From IMG/VR virus record IMGVR_UViG_3300025141_000800, positions 1-23,044 of that record: a DNA stretch of 23,044 nt; one strand, 5' to 3'. The notes under the pieces are model-generated. The model ran no database searches. It saw nothing but the letters and a program-made list of their open reading frames with translations, and was not told the origin of the DNA. Positions 1-7,240 of the stretch are shown here, piece by piece. Each line of letters starts with the position of its first letter. The first letter of the stretch is position 1. The stretch is from a virus. Made by a program: the position numbers and the translations under genes.

Positions 1-249
1 GATGCACATGATGAAGGCGGTGGTGTACCAGTATTAGAAGAATTAGTTCAAATTAAGGAACTATTTAAAAATAGAAAGAGTACAATCATGATTGATGACG
101 TTCCATTGTACCTTAGTCAAGAAGGTGTAGACGAACTTAAAAAAACCATTCGTGAAATTAACGAAGATTATGAATTTGAAACTCTAACAACTAATAAAGG
201 GGGAAATTACGTTATTGTTGCTTCCATAGTTGAAAAAGAGGAAAAGTAG
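1..249 (+). CDS. C-terminal part of an unrecognised protein (methyltransferase-like?)
   Basis: The reading frame is open from the first base of the window and ends at TAG 247-249, giving the last 82 residues of a longer protein. It contains DAHDEGGGVPVLEEL near the cut edge and, later, TIMIDDVP. The DAH-GGG-LLEEL pattern resembles proteins with a SAM-methyltransferase-like fold often found near sugar genes, and the next gene is a nucleotide-sugar epimerase. That is weak evidence, and the function should be treated as unknown. The end of this gene contains the -35 element of the promoter for the following gene. Confidence 0.6.
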   Translation, partial: DAHDEGGGVPVLEELVQIKELFKNRKSTIMIDDVPLYLSQEGVDELKKTIREINEDYEFETLTTNKGGNYVIVASIVEKEEK

Positions 250-256
250 CTATAAT
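230..256 (+). promoter_or_regulatory. sigma70-like promoter, leaderless start for the epimerase gene
   Basis: TTGAAA (230-235), 15 nt, TATAAT (251-256), then 6 nt (ACTGAT) to ATG 263. A sigma70 -10 box in this position places transcription start at or next to the A of the ATG. No Shine-Dalgarno precedes the gene. Confidence 0.6.
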
Positions 257-262
257 ACTGAT

Positions 263-1351
263 ATGAAGACAGCGTTAGTATGTGGCGCCGGGGGTTTTAT
301 TGGTAATCACCTGGTAAATAGACTTAAAAAAGAAGGTTATTGGGTACGTGGTGTGGATCTTAAGTATCCAGAATTTAAACACCTTTCTTCCCCGAGTAAA
401 ACAGCTGCAGACGAATTTGTAACTACAGATTTAACTGATCAGCGTGTTGTCGATAGAGTTATAAAAACAGGAGCCTATCATAGCTCTGTACCTTTACAGT
501 ACCAAGAACAATTTGACGAAATTTATCAATTAGCTGCTGACATGGGTGGTGCTGGTTATATCTTTACAGGTGAACATGATGCAAACGTCATGAGAAACTC
601 AGCTACCATCAATCTCAACGTTCTCAATTCAGTAAACAAACTAAACCAGTTTGTACAAACGCCATGGTATAACGATTCACGGGTATATGAATATAAACCA
701 AAAACAACAAAGATATTTTACAGTAGTTCTGCATGTATGTACCCAGAACACAATCAATTAGATCCAGATAACCCTAATTGTGAAGAGTCTTCAGCATACC
801 CTGCTGCACCTGATAGTGAGTATGGTTGGGAAAAGCTATTTTCAGAAAGATTATATTTAGCCTATCAAAGGAATTATGGTATTCCGTGTGCTATTGCTAG
901 ATTTCATAACATATATGGCCCTCAAGGAACATGGCAAGGTGGGAGAGAAAAAGCTCCTGCAGCTATGTGTAGGAAAGTAGCGTTAGCTAAAGAAGGCGAA
1001 GATATTGAAATATGGGGTGATGGTACCCAAACACGTTCTTTTTTGTATATTGACGAGTGTATAGAAGGTATAAGAAGATTAATGGAGTCAGATTGGTCCG
1101 GACCAGTAAATCTTGGGTCAGACGAAATGGTGACTATTAATCAGTTGGTGGAAACAGCCGAAACCGTTGCTGGTAAGAAACTCGGAAGAAAACACATCGA
1201 TGGACCACTAGGTGTAAATGGAAGAAATAGTGATAATAAACTTATTCAAGAAAAATTGGGTTGGGCTCCTCATTACCCACTTATAAAAGGCATAACTCAA
1301 ACCTACGATTGGATTTATGATCAAATCAACAACGAAGACCCTCAAGGTTGA
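263..1351 (+). CDS. gme: GDP-mannose 3,5-epimerase (GME-like NAD-dependent epimerase)
   Basis: An extended SDR enzyme of 362 residues from ATG 263. An upstream in-frame ATG at 230 lies inside the previous gene and before the promoter, so 263 is preferred. The Rossmann motif GAGGFIG is at about residues 8-14. LAADMGG, SSSACMYPE, YGWEK (Y187, K191), RFHNIYGP and GGREKAPAAMCRK follow in the order seen in plant GDP-mannose 3,5-epimerases, whose catalytic Cys and Lys lie in the SSAC and REKAP motifs. The family converts GDP-D-mannose to GDP-L-galactose or GDP-L-gulose. In a phage it probably feeds glycan synthesis or modification, which is inference. The exact product isomer cannot be read from the sequence. 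Confidence 0.88.
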   Translation: MKTALVCGAGGFIGNHLVNRLKKEGYWVRGVDLKYPEFKHLSSPSKTAADEFVTTDLTDQRVVDRVIKTGAYHSSVPLQYQEQFDEIYQLAADMGGAGYIFTGEHDANVMRNSATINLNVLNSVNKLNQFVQTPWYNDSRVYEYKPKTTKIFYSSSACMYPEHNQLDPDNPNCEESSAYPAAPDSEYGWEKLFSERLYLAYQRNYGIPCAIARFHNIYGPQGTWQGGREKAPAAMCRKVALAKEGEDIEIWGDGTQTRSFLYIDECIEGIRRLMESDWSGPVNLGSDEMVTINQLVETAETVAGKKLGRKHIDGPLGVNGRNSDNKLIQEKLGWAPHYPLIKGITQTYDWIYDQINNEDPQG

Positions 1352-1375
1352 TGATTTGTAGTCTTAATCTATCAT
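1348..1375 (+). promoter_or_regulatory. sigma70-like promoter of the helicase gene
   Basis: TTGATG (1348-1353, overlapping the epimerase stop), 16 nt, TATCAT (1370-1375), then 7 nt to ATG 1383. Same geometry as the other replication-side promoters. No Shine-Dalgarno is seen. Confidence 0.5.
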
Positions 1376-1382
1376 AGTTTAT

Positions 1383-2714
1383 ATGTCTGATAATTCACTG
1401 GACTTAGAATACTACGAAAATGTAGTACTGTATAAGAGTATTACTGATCCAAGATATCTCGGGTCCATAATTGATCATATTCAACCAAGGTATTTCGATA
1501 ATAAAAATTTTAGGAGCATTATTTCTATAATAAAAGCCTTTTTTATTAAGAGACAAACAATACCAAGTGCAACAGAAATAGCTTCTTATTGTACTACACC
1601 TGAATTAAAAATAGATCTCAAAGAAACGTTATTAAAAATAGATCAATTAGATAAGACCTTTAACACCGACGAACTTTACAGTAGTACAGAACGATTTTTA
1701 AAAGAAAAATCTGTGTTTCATACGATGTTAGACGTTGCTGATGACTGTGCTAAAGGTAAAGTCGACCCAACTCTTATATTTGACAAGTTTGAAAAGTGTT
1801 GTGGTATTAATTTATCGGTAGATATTGGTTTTGACCTATTAGTTGATCATGAAAAGTTAATTGATAGCTTGCAAATTGATGAACCAACAATACCATCAGG
1901 GTGGGAATGGGTGGATGATATGTTAGATGGTGGTTTCTTAGAAAATGGAAGGTCAATCTATGTGTTTGCTGGTGAAACTAACGTAGGTAAGTCTATTTTC
2001 TTGGGTAACATAGCAGTAAACATGGCTAAACAAGGGAAAACCGTGTTAGTTGTGTCACTTGAAATGAGTGAACTAATGTATGCAAAGAGATTAGCTGGTA
2101 ATTTAACAGGAATAGAAATAAACAGCTTAAGACATGAAATACCCGAGTTAAGAAACAAATTAGAAAAGGAAGTTACACAAAACCCTTCTGGAAAGATACT
2201 TATTAAGGAATTTCCACCAAGTACTATAACAGCATCACAGTTAGGGGCGTTTATGCAGAAGATAGAACAAAAAGGCATAAAGATTGATGCTTTAGTTCTC
2301 GATTACGTCAATTTAATGCATTCACCTATAGGTAATAACAGTTATGAACGTGTAAAATATGCAACAGAACAAGTTAGAGCGTTATCTTACACTCATAACT
2401 GCCCTATTATAACAGCAACACAGTTAAACAGGTCGGGGTACGATACACAAGACCCGGGATTAGATACTATTGGTGAAAGTATGGGGCTTGCTATGACAGC
2501 TGATGCCATATTCTCTATTTTTCAGAACGAAGAAGACAGGGGCTTAGATCAAATAAGGTTGGGTGTAATGAAAAATCGATTTGGTCCAAACTTCGGTGCT
2601 ACAGAAATGAGTATACACTATCCAACGTTAACTATTAGTGATGGTGGTGGTGAAGATCTTGGAGCTGCAACAGCAAACGTGATGGGTGCTATAGAGGCTT
2701 TAGCCAATGGTTGA
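1383..2714 (+). CDS. gp41: Replicative DNA helicase, DnaB family (T4 gp41-like)
   Basis: A 443-residue protein, close to the length of T4 gp41. The C-terminal RecA-like ATPase core carries Walker A GETNVGKS at residues 197-204, the LEMS motif near 226-229 and a Walker B-like LVLDY at 304-308. TATQLNRSG near 344-352 fits DnaB motif H4. The N-terminal half (about 1-150) is the helical DnaB-type domain. It would form the hexameric 5'-3' helicase at the phage fork and work with the gp59-like loader (3959), gp32 (4695) and the primase (11830). The stop TGA overlaps a possible TTG start of the next gene. Confidence 0.9.
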   Translation: MSDNSLDLEYYENVVLYKSITDPRYLGSIIDHIQPRYFDNKNFRSIISIIKAFFIKRQTIPSATEIASYCTTPELKIDLKETLLKIDQLDKTFNTDELYSSTERFLKEKSVFHTMLDVADDCAKGKVDPTLIFDKFEKCCGINLSVDIGFDLLVDHEKLIDSLQIDEPTIPSGWEWVDDMLDGGFLENGRSIYVFAGETNVGKSIFLGNIAVNMAKQGKTVLVVSLEMSELMYAKRLAGNLTGIEINSLRHEIPELRNKLEKEVTQNPSGKILIKEFPPSTITASQLGAFMQKIEQKGIKIDALVLDYVNLMHSPIGNNSYERVKYATEQVRALSYTHNCPIITATQLNRSGYDTQDPGLDTIGESMGLAMTADAIFSIFQNEEDRGLDQIRLGVMKNRFGPNFGATEMSIHYPTLTISDGGGEDLGAATANVMGAIEALANG

Positions 2715-2738
2715 GTATTCATCCAAAAATCATAATTA
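2711..2738 (+). promoter_or_regulatory. Possible promoter of the DHH gene
   Basis: TTGAGT (2711-2716), 16 nt, TAATTA (2733-2738), then 5 nt to ATG 2744. The spacing matches the other promoters but the -10 box is poor. It supports ATG 2744 rather than TTG 2711 as the start. Confidence 0.3.
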
Positions 2739-2743
2739 TCTTA

Positions 2744-3646
2744 ATGAACGGTAAAGATTATGTATTTACTGATTCGGATTTAGACGGTGTTGGTAGTTTA
2801 CTGGTGCTAAGGTGGCTATTGGGAAAGGAAGTACCTTTCAAAACCACCACTCATAAGAATTTTAGAGAGGATTTTGTTAATTTTCTCAGTAGAAATAAAA
2901 TTTCCGAATTTGATACAATCTATATATGCGATTTAAATGTTAGTGATCACGGAGATTTACTTAATCATAAAAATATTGTTGTTATTGATCACCATAATGG
3001 TAAAGACAATTACAATGAGCATACAAAGCCTACTTTAGTATTAGATAGCGACTATACTTCTACTACAAAGTTGGTGTTGAAGCACCTTCTTGACACCGTT
3101 CCTAATTGTACCTCTAATTTAAACAAACAAAAAGCTAAATTAATTGAATTAGTTGATGATTACGACTGTTATCGTTTAGCTCACAAAGAAAGTCTTGGTT
3201 TAAACTTCGTATTATGGAGTTATACAGGTAGTAGAGTAGAAAAGTTTATAGATGAATTCTCAGATGGGTTTAGCGAGTTTACTTTACACCAAAAAAATAT
3301 GATTTCGTTAGCTAATAAAAAGATTAAGGATCATATCATTAACGGTGAAGCTTATTCTTTTAATACGAAGATAGATAACAAAGAGTATAAGCTTATTTCT
3401 ACTGTTTGTTCTTTTCACATTAACGAAGTTGCATCTGCTATACTAAAAAGATACAATTCCGATATAGCTTTTGTTATAAACACCAAATCAGGAAGCGTTA
3501 GTATAAGAAAACGTGCTGGTGTACCTGTAAATTTAAACAAACTAGCAAATAAACTAATAGATGGTGGTGGTCATACTGATTCAGCTGGAGGAAAGCTGAC
3601 AGAAACATTTTTAAAGTATACCAAACTGTTTTCCCTTGAGTCATGA
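2744..3646 (+). CDS. DHH-family phosphoesterase (RecJ/NrnA-like nuclease)
   Basis: From ATG 2744 the protein is 300 residues. It shows the DHH motifs in order: DSDLDG at 10-15, YICDLN near 60-65, VIDHH with DHH at 82-84, and the C-terminal DHHA1 signature GGGHTDSAGG at 274-283. The family comprises Mn-dependent phosphoesterases that degrade single-stranded DNA, nanoRNA or cyclic dinucleotides. Which of these is the substrate cannot be told here. Its place between helicase and loader suggests a role in DNA replication or nucleotide recycling. A TTG start at 2711, overlapping the helicase stop, would add 11 residues (MSIHPKIIIIL). The next gene starts at an ATGA overlap with this stop. Confidence 0.85.
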   Translation: MNGKDYVFTDSDLDGVGSLLVLRWLLGKEVPFKTTTHKNFREDFVNFLSRNKISEFDTIYICDLNVSDHGDLLNHKNIVVIDHHNGKDNYNEHTKPTLVLDSDYTSTTKLVLKHLLDTVPNCTSNLNKQKAKLIELVDDYDCYRLAHKESLGLNFVLWSYTGSRVEKFIDEFSDGFSEFTLHQKNMISLANKKIKDHIINGEAYSFNTKIDNKEYKLISTVCSFHINEVASAILKRYNSDIAFVINTKSGSVSIRKRAGVPVNLNKLANKLIDGGGHTDSAGGKLTETFLKYTKLFSLES

Positions 3647-3936
3647 AGTACGAAAATCATAATCCAGTAGAACACACACATAGTAAAGAGATGGCTCATG
3701 CGTTTATGGGGTTTTGTTCCTTTGTATCAATACTCAACAACAAAAAAGTCAATCTTCCTAATATCTTTATATTACTTTTAAAAGATCAGAAGCTTAGAAG
3801 CCTATTCAAAGAACAAATTGATATAGATACAGACTTTGAAATGGTGAAACTGTTTTTATTTTATGATCCTTCTTTACATAAAAGCAAATATATCATGAAA
3901 TACATTAATAGCAGTAAAAATAAATTGATTCATTAG
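3643..3936 (+). CDS. Small hypothetical protein, 97 aa
   Basis: The start ATG overlaps the stop of the DHH gene (ATGA), which suggests translational coupling. The product is mostly helical by eye, with hydrophobic stretches (FMGFCSFVSIL, NIFILLLK) but no clear membrane span. It sits directly before the gp59-like gene, where T4 has gene 33 (late transcription co-activator). No sequence similarity to gp33 can be seen, so the position is only suggestive and I do not name it. Its C-terminus contains the -35 element for the following promoter. Confidence 0.65.
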   Translation: MKYENHNPVEHTHSKEMAHAFMGFCSFVSILNNKKVNLPNIFILLLKDQKLRSLFKEQIDIDTDFEMVKLFLFYDPSLHKSKYIMKYINSSKNKLIH

Positions 3937-3952
3937 TGGAAACGTCTATAAT
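3925..3952 (+). promoter_or_regulatory. sigma70-like promoter, leaderless GTG start
   Basis: TTGATT (3925-3930), 16 nt, TATAAT (3947-3952), then 6 nt (TTATTA) to GTG 3959. The predicted start point is the G of the GTG codon or its neighbour. Confidence 0.65.
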
Positions 3953-3958
3953 TTATTA

Positions 3959-4621
3959 GTGACTGATTTCGAAAAACTAATTTATAATACTCATTTAAAG
4001 GTCAGTCGGGTTTCTAAAAATAAACCTTATAAATTCAGAAACAATTTCGATAATATAGATGATAACAAGAGATTTTTATGTAAAAAGTTAGCTCATTTTT
4101 TTGCAAAACACAATAACATTAATATTGACAGGTTCTTTTTAGCTCCTTTCAAGATCTACCAAGATAACCCTACTTTAGATCTAAAATTTTACACTTCTTT
4201 AAAGGCATGTAAGCTTTATTTTGATTATGTTAACAGTTTGAACAGATCAGAAATAAATTCTAAAGAAAATAAGGAGTTCTTCCTTAATTCCGGGTTGTTT
4301 ATTACGAAATATTGCAACAAACATAAGATTAAATGGGATGATTACATAACTCATAAAGAAAACAAGACCGATACACTAAATTCCTTCTTTTCTCATCTTA
4401 AATCAGGAGATGTCTCCGTTTATTTGCTATATTCCTTTCCAGAATTTTCGAGAGAGTTTAAAAAAGCAGATCGAGAAGTGGTAAACATGATGCTAAAAGA
4501 TGTAATTGATGATATCAGTTTGTATCGAGTAAAATACTACAATATTAAACCAGAATTAAAGGATCATTTTAACAAGATTATAAATCTATGCAAAGAAAAA
4601 GTGGATACATTAGTAGATTAA
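3959..4621 (+). CDS. gp59: Helicase-loading protein, T4 gp59-like
   Basis: A GTG start fixed by the promoter 6 nt upstream gives 220 residues; T4 gp59 has 217. The protein is basic and all-helical by eye, and it lies directly upstream of gp32, as gp59 does in T4. By eye, the stretch KRFLCKKLAHFFAKHNNI with the following LAPFKIYQDNP resembles the T4 region with FFQKLSEKYKLKELALIF and NLVANQDAW. A later stretch (HLKSGDVSVYLLYSFPEF) also resembles T4 gp59. gp59 loads the gp41 helicase onto gp32-coated forked DNA. The assignment rests on synteny, length and weak residue similarity; a structural or profile search would decide it. Confidence 0.65.
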   Translation: MTDFEKLIYNTHLKVSRVSKNKPYKFRNNFDNIDDNKRFLCKKLAHFFAKHNNINIDRFFLAPFKIYQDNPTLDLKFYTSLKACKLYFDYVNSLNRSEINSKENKEFFLNSGLFITKYCNKHKIKWDDYITHKENKTDTLNSFFSHLKSGDVSVYLLYSFPEFSREFKKADREVVNMMLKDVIDDISLYRVKYYNIKPELKDHFNKIINLCKEKVDTLVD

Positions 4622-4629
4622 TATATAAT
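4602..4629 (+). promoter_or_regulatory. Promoter of gp32
   Basis: TGGATA (4602-4607, inside the end of the gp59-like gene), 16 nt, TATAAT (4624-4629). Start is predicted about 7 nt downstream at 4636, exactly the first base of a perfect hairpin. This is the one replication-side promoter that does not abut its start codon. Confidence 0.5.
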
Positions 4630-4635
4630 TATGGA

Positions 4636-4694
4636 ATGGCAATTGGTATTGCCATAGCGAAAAATAACGAACAATAATAATATTAAAATAAATT
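4636..4694 (+). promoter_or_regulatory. Structured gp32 leader: 5'-terminal hairpin plus A/U-rich tract
   Basis: ATGGCAAT (4636-4643) and ATTGCCAT (4648-4655) form a perfect 8-bp stem with a TGGT loop, at -59 to -40 from the gp32 ATG. The remaining 39 nt are almost all A/T with no visible Shine-Dalgarno. T4 gene 32 mRNA is known to have a folded pseudoknot followed by an unstructured A/U-rich operator bound cooperatively by gp32. The layout here is the same in principle, so translational autoregulation is inferred. There is no T-tract, so this is not an intrinsic terminator. Confidence 0.55.
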
Positions 4695-5567
4695 ATGGCA
4701 GATATAAAAAAACTATTCGAAAGTATAAAGGCTGAAATGACAAAAGACTCCGGTCAGACAAATCGTTCTCAGTTTTTAAGAACAGAAGTTGGTAATACTT
4801 ATACAGTGCGACTATTACCTAATGTGAAGGATGCAAATAAAACATTCTTTCATTATTATACGCACGGGTGGACTTCATTTGCTACCGGTCAATACATTAA
4901 TCAGATAAGCCCACAGACGTGGGGTGAGCGTGATCCAATTGGTGAAGCTCGTTATCGTATTACTAAGACCGGTACAGAAGAAGAAAAAGAGAAGGCTAAG
5001 ACGATATTGCGTCGTGAAAACTGGATGGTAAACGTTTACGTTGTAAATGACCCAGTTAACCCAGATAATAACGATACAGTTAAGTTGTTGCGTTTTGGTC
5101 GACAGTTACATAAGGTGATTATGGAAGCTATGCAAGGTGATGAAGCCGAAGAATTAGGCCCACGCATCTTTGATCTCGGTGAAAATGGATGTGATTTTCG
5201 TATTAAGGTTGAGAAGCAAGGCGACTTTCCTACATACGTATCATCCAAGTTTGGTATGCCTAAAGCAATTCAAGGCATGGATGACAACAAAGCAAAAGAA
5301 ATCTACGAGAGTATAACTGAGCTTGAAAGTGTCTTTACTGTAAAAAGTTTTGATGAGCTCAAAGAGACCTTGAACGAGCATTTCTACTGCTTAAGTACAG
5401 ATGATGTTGCAAATGCCTCTACTAGTACAACTATTATTGAGAATAAAGCAACTGAAACTTCGACACCTACTGAAAAAAGTGAACCAGTATCAAGCACGAC
5501 GAACAATGACGATAGCGACGATGATGATATTGCTAACTTGCTCAATAGTCTAGAAGACATCAAGTAA
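4695..5567 (+). CDS. gp32: Single-stranded DNA-binding protein gp32
   Basis: A 290-residue protein of T4 gp32 type. The N-terminal basic segment (1-30) would mediate cooperative binding. The OB-fold core (about 30-225) includes FFHYYTHGWTSF at 51-62, LLRFGRQLHKVI at 131-142 and FDLGENGCDFRIKV at 159-172. The C-terminal tail is Ser/Thr-rich and then acidic (DDSDDDDIANLLNSLED, 272-288), the part that recruits partners such as gp59 and polymerase in T4. The zinc-binding Cys cluster of T4 gp32 is not present in the corresponding stretch (SPQTWGERDPIG, 72-83), so the core is probably zinc-free. It protects ssDNA at the fork and probably controls its own mRNA through the leader. Confidence 0.92.
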   Translation: MADIKKLFESIKAEMTKDSGQTNRSQFLRTEVGNTYTVRLLPNVKDANKTFFHYYTHGWTSFATGQYINQISPQTWGERDPIGEARYRITKTGTEEEKEKAKTILRRENWMVNVYVVNDPVNPDNNDTVKLLRFGRQLHKVIMEAMQGDEAEELGPRIFDLGENGCDFRIKVEKQGDFPTYVSSKFGMPKAIQGMDDNKAKEIYESITELESVFTVKSFDELKETLNEHFYCLSTDDVANASTSTTIIENKATETSTPTEKSEPVSSTTNNDDSDDDDIANLLNSLEDIK

Positions 5568-6154
5568 TGGATAAAGGACCTAAATTACCGCCAGGTGAAC
5601 CGACTAATGCTGATATAAATGTACCGCCGGTAAACCATAGCGCTGGTTTAGATCCAGGTTTAGATCCGGGTGCAGGGCAACCTGCCCCGGATGATCCTTA
5701 TGGTGATGCAATGGCCATAAGGGGTCTTTTTGGTGCTGTACATAATGATTTGAGTCAACTAAATGAACATCTAGTTGGTGAAGCTTCAGGATTAAAAAGA
5801 GCGGACGTAAACAAAGCAAGAATGGATGCGGACATTCTCAATCTAATGGGACAAAAACCTGCACAGGCCCCACCGCAACAATTTCCACAACAACCAGTAC
5901 CAGAACAGATACAACAACAATTTCCTCAACAAGTACAGCCACCGGTACAACAACCTCAGCCTCAAACGCAACCAGGACCCACTTCAGAAGAAAATTTTTA
6001 CGATCCAAATCAATTAGAATTTGCTTTTGATAATTCAGCTACTGCACACGACATAAATGATAAATTGTTTTCACTAGAGGAAAAAGTAGCAGCCAATAAT
6101 AAACTTTTGAAAAAAATTATAAAGTTATTGGAACAAGATACCAAAAAAAAGTAA
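5567..6154 (+). CDS. Pro/Gln-rich hypothetical protein with C-terminal coiled coil
   Basis: Starts in a TAATG overlap with the gp32 stop. It has 195 residues: a Pro/Gly-rich N-terminus with a short repeat (GLDPGLDPGAG), a helical stretch (about 45-85), a Pro/Gln-rich linker (about 92-140), and a C-terminal helix with heptad-like Leu/Ile/Val spacing (about 165-193) ending in Lys. EFAFDN near 151-156, before the helix, might be a short docking motif. I do not recognise the family. Coupling to gp32 and the position just before the clamp gene suggest a replication or transcription accessory, but this is inference. A Gln-rich linker between two helical parts suggests a tether or scaffold. Confidence 0.75.
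   Translation: MDKGPKLPPGEPTNADINVPPVNHSAGLDPGLDPGAGQPAPDDPYGDAMAIRGLFGAVHNDLSQLNEHLVGEASGLKRADVNKARMDADILNLMGQKPAQAPPQQFPQQPVPEQIQQQFPQQVQPPVQQPQPQTQPGPTSEENFYDPNQLEFAFDNSATAHDINDKLFSLEEKVAANNKLLKKIIKLLEQDTKKK
5645..5668 (+). repeat. 12-bp tandem direct repeat in the P/Q-rich gene
   Basis: GGTTTAGATCCA is followed directly by GGTTTAGATCCG. It encodes the doubled GLDP unit. Probably a small slippage-type duplication. Confidence 0.8.
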
Positions 6155-6155
6155 G

Positions 6156-6183
6156 TTGTACCTCTAAGTCTAAAGGCTATAAT
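6156..6183 (+). promoter_or_regulatory. sigma70-like promoter of the sliding clamp gene
   Basis: TTGTAC (6156-6161), 16 nt, TATAAT (6178-6183), then 5 nt (AAGTT) to ATG 6189. Predicted leaderless transcript. Confidence 0.6.
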
Positions 6184-6188
6184 AAGTT

Positions 6189-6911
6189 ATGGTCATTAAT
6201 ATCAAAGATAAAAACCAATTTATAGCATCTTATTTGCGTCCAATTAGCGCATTAACTGACGCAGTAATATTAAAAACTAATGACAACAAATTAGAATGTA
6301 TAGCAAACAACGAGCAGGGGTTAATTGTTTATGCATCTTATAAGTTGGATGTGGAATCAGATTTAGTCTTCAACATACCAAATATTAAAAAGTTAGAAAA
6401 GATTTTATCGTTTATTGAAGGCGATGAAATTGATTTAAACTATAAAGAAAATTCTCTATCTTATAAAGACAAAAAGATGAGATTTAAATATCATTTTCTA
6501 GATGATAACATTATTCAAGCTCCTAAATTAAGCGTGCAGAAAATTATGAGCTTACCTCATGATGTAGAATTTAATATGGACTCATCAAAAATAGGCGAGC
6601 TAGCAAAAGGTGCTGCATTTGTTGCTGAGTCTGAAAAACTTTATATAAACATTTCAGATGGTAAAGTGTTTGCTGAAATAACAGACAGGGCTAATTCATC
6701 TGTTGATAGTTATTCAATTTTGATTAATGAAAACGCTGCCGATGTAAAGGAAGTTAGCTTTCCAGTTCATTTTGATATAGTAAGACTATTAGGGGCGACA
6801 AATCAAATAAGAATTAAAGTAAAGATTAATACAGAACAAGGATTAAGTACTTTTGAACTACAAACAGAACAAACATTATTGAAATATGTTGTACCTGGTT
6901 TGCAAGTATGA
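6189..6911 (+). CDS. gp45: DNA polymerase sliding clamp, gp45
   Basis: A 240-residue protein (T4 gp45 has 228) with the phage clamp pattern: an N-terminal SYLRPISALTDAVIL helix/strand unit, NNEQGLIVYASYKL, a central FNIPNIKKLEKILSFI, and a C-terminal strand ending in TLLKYVVPGLQV. The trimeric clamp tethers DNA polymerase and, in T4, also activates late transcription together with gp55 and gp33. That matters here because late promoters of T4 type are present in the same window. The start follows its promoter by 5 nt, with no leader. The stop overlaps the next gene (ATGA). Confidence 0.85.
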   Translation: MVINIKDKNQFIASYLRPISALTDAVILKTNDNKLECIANNEQGLIVYASYKLDVESDLVFNIPNIKKLEKILSFIEGDEIDLNYKENSLSYKDKKMRFKYHFLDDNIIQAPKLSVQKIMSLPHDVEFNMDSSKIGELAKGAAFVAESEKLYINISDGKVFAEITDRANSSVDSYSILINENAADVKEVSFPVHFDIVRLLGATNQIRIKVKINTEQGLSTFELQTEQTLLKYVVPGLQV

Positions 6912-7240
6912 GGAATAAAATAAAGACATGTGGTTATTTTAAAAAACGTTTGAAAGATAGCGGGTTTATCGTACTAGATGTCTTTAAAAATTTTAATGAC
7001 TACGATAAACGTAAGTGGTGCCTTCTTATTAACCCGGGTGAAGAGTCTATCTTGTGTACTTGTTATGTAAATTATGACAATGACGTGTCTGTAGCGTTTG
7101 AATTTAATGATGGTGGGAGAAAAATACCAAAAAACTTTTTTATGGCCACACCATCAATGGAATCAATTATTTCCCAACTTATCGTTACATGGGGCGTAAA
7201 TAATAATAACAAAAGCTCAAATTATTATAAAAAACGATGA
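6908..7240 (+). CDS. Hypothetical protein, 110 aa, downstream of the clamp
   Basis: Starts in an ATGA overlap with gp45 and ends in an ATGA overlap with the next gene, so the three form one coupled operon. The product is basic at both ends, with a beta-rich middle (KWCLLINPGEESILCTCYVNYD, shown here as visible strand-like segments around residues 36-57) and an Asn/Lys-rich tail. I recognise no family. Co-expression with the clamp suggests a replication or transcription accessory role, without further proof. Confidence 0.7.
   Translation: MRNKIKTCGYFKKRLKDSGFIVLDVFKNFNDYDKRKWCLLINPGEESILCTCYVNYDNDVSVAFEFNDGGRKIPKNFFMATPSMESIISQLIVTWGVNNNNKSSNYYKKR

Noticed and set aside
230-262. Longer start (ATG 230) for the epimerase
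   Set aside because: It lies inside the previous gene and upstream of the -10 box; the Rossmann fold begins right after ATG 263.
1958-2278. Minus-strand open frame within the helicase gene
   Set aside because: Shadow of the conserved Walker A-containing helicase frame.
4631-4657. Mini-ORF of 8 codons (MEWQLVLP) in the gp32 leader
   Set aside because: Its ATG lies before the predicted transcription start at 4636, and its sequence is explained by the hairpin.
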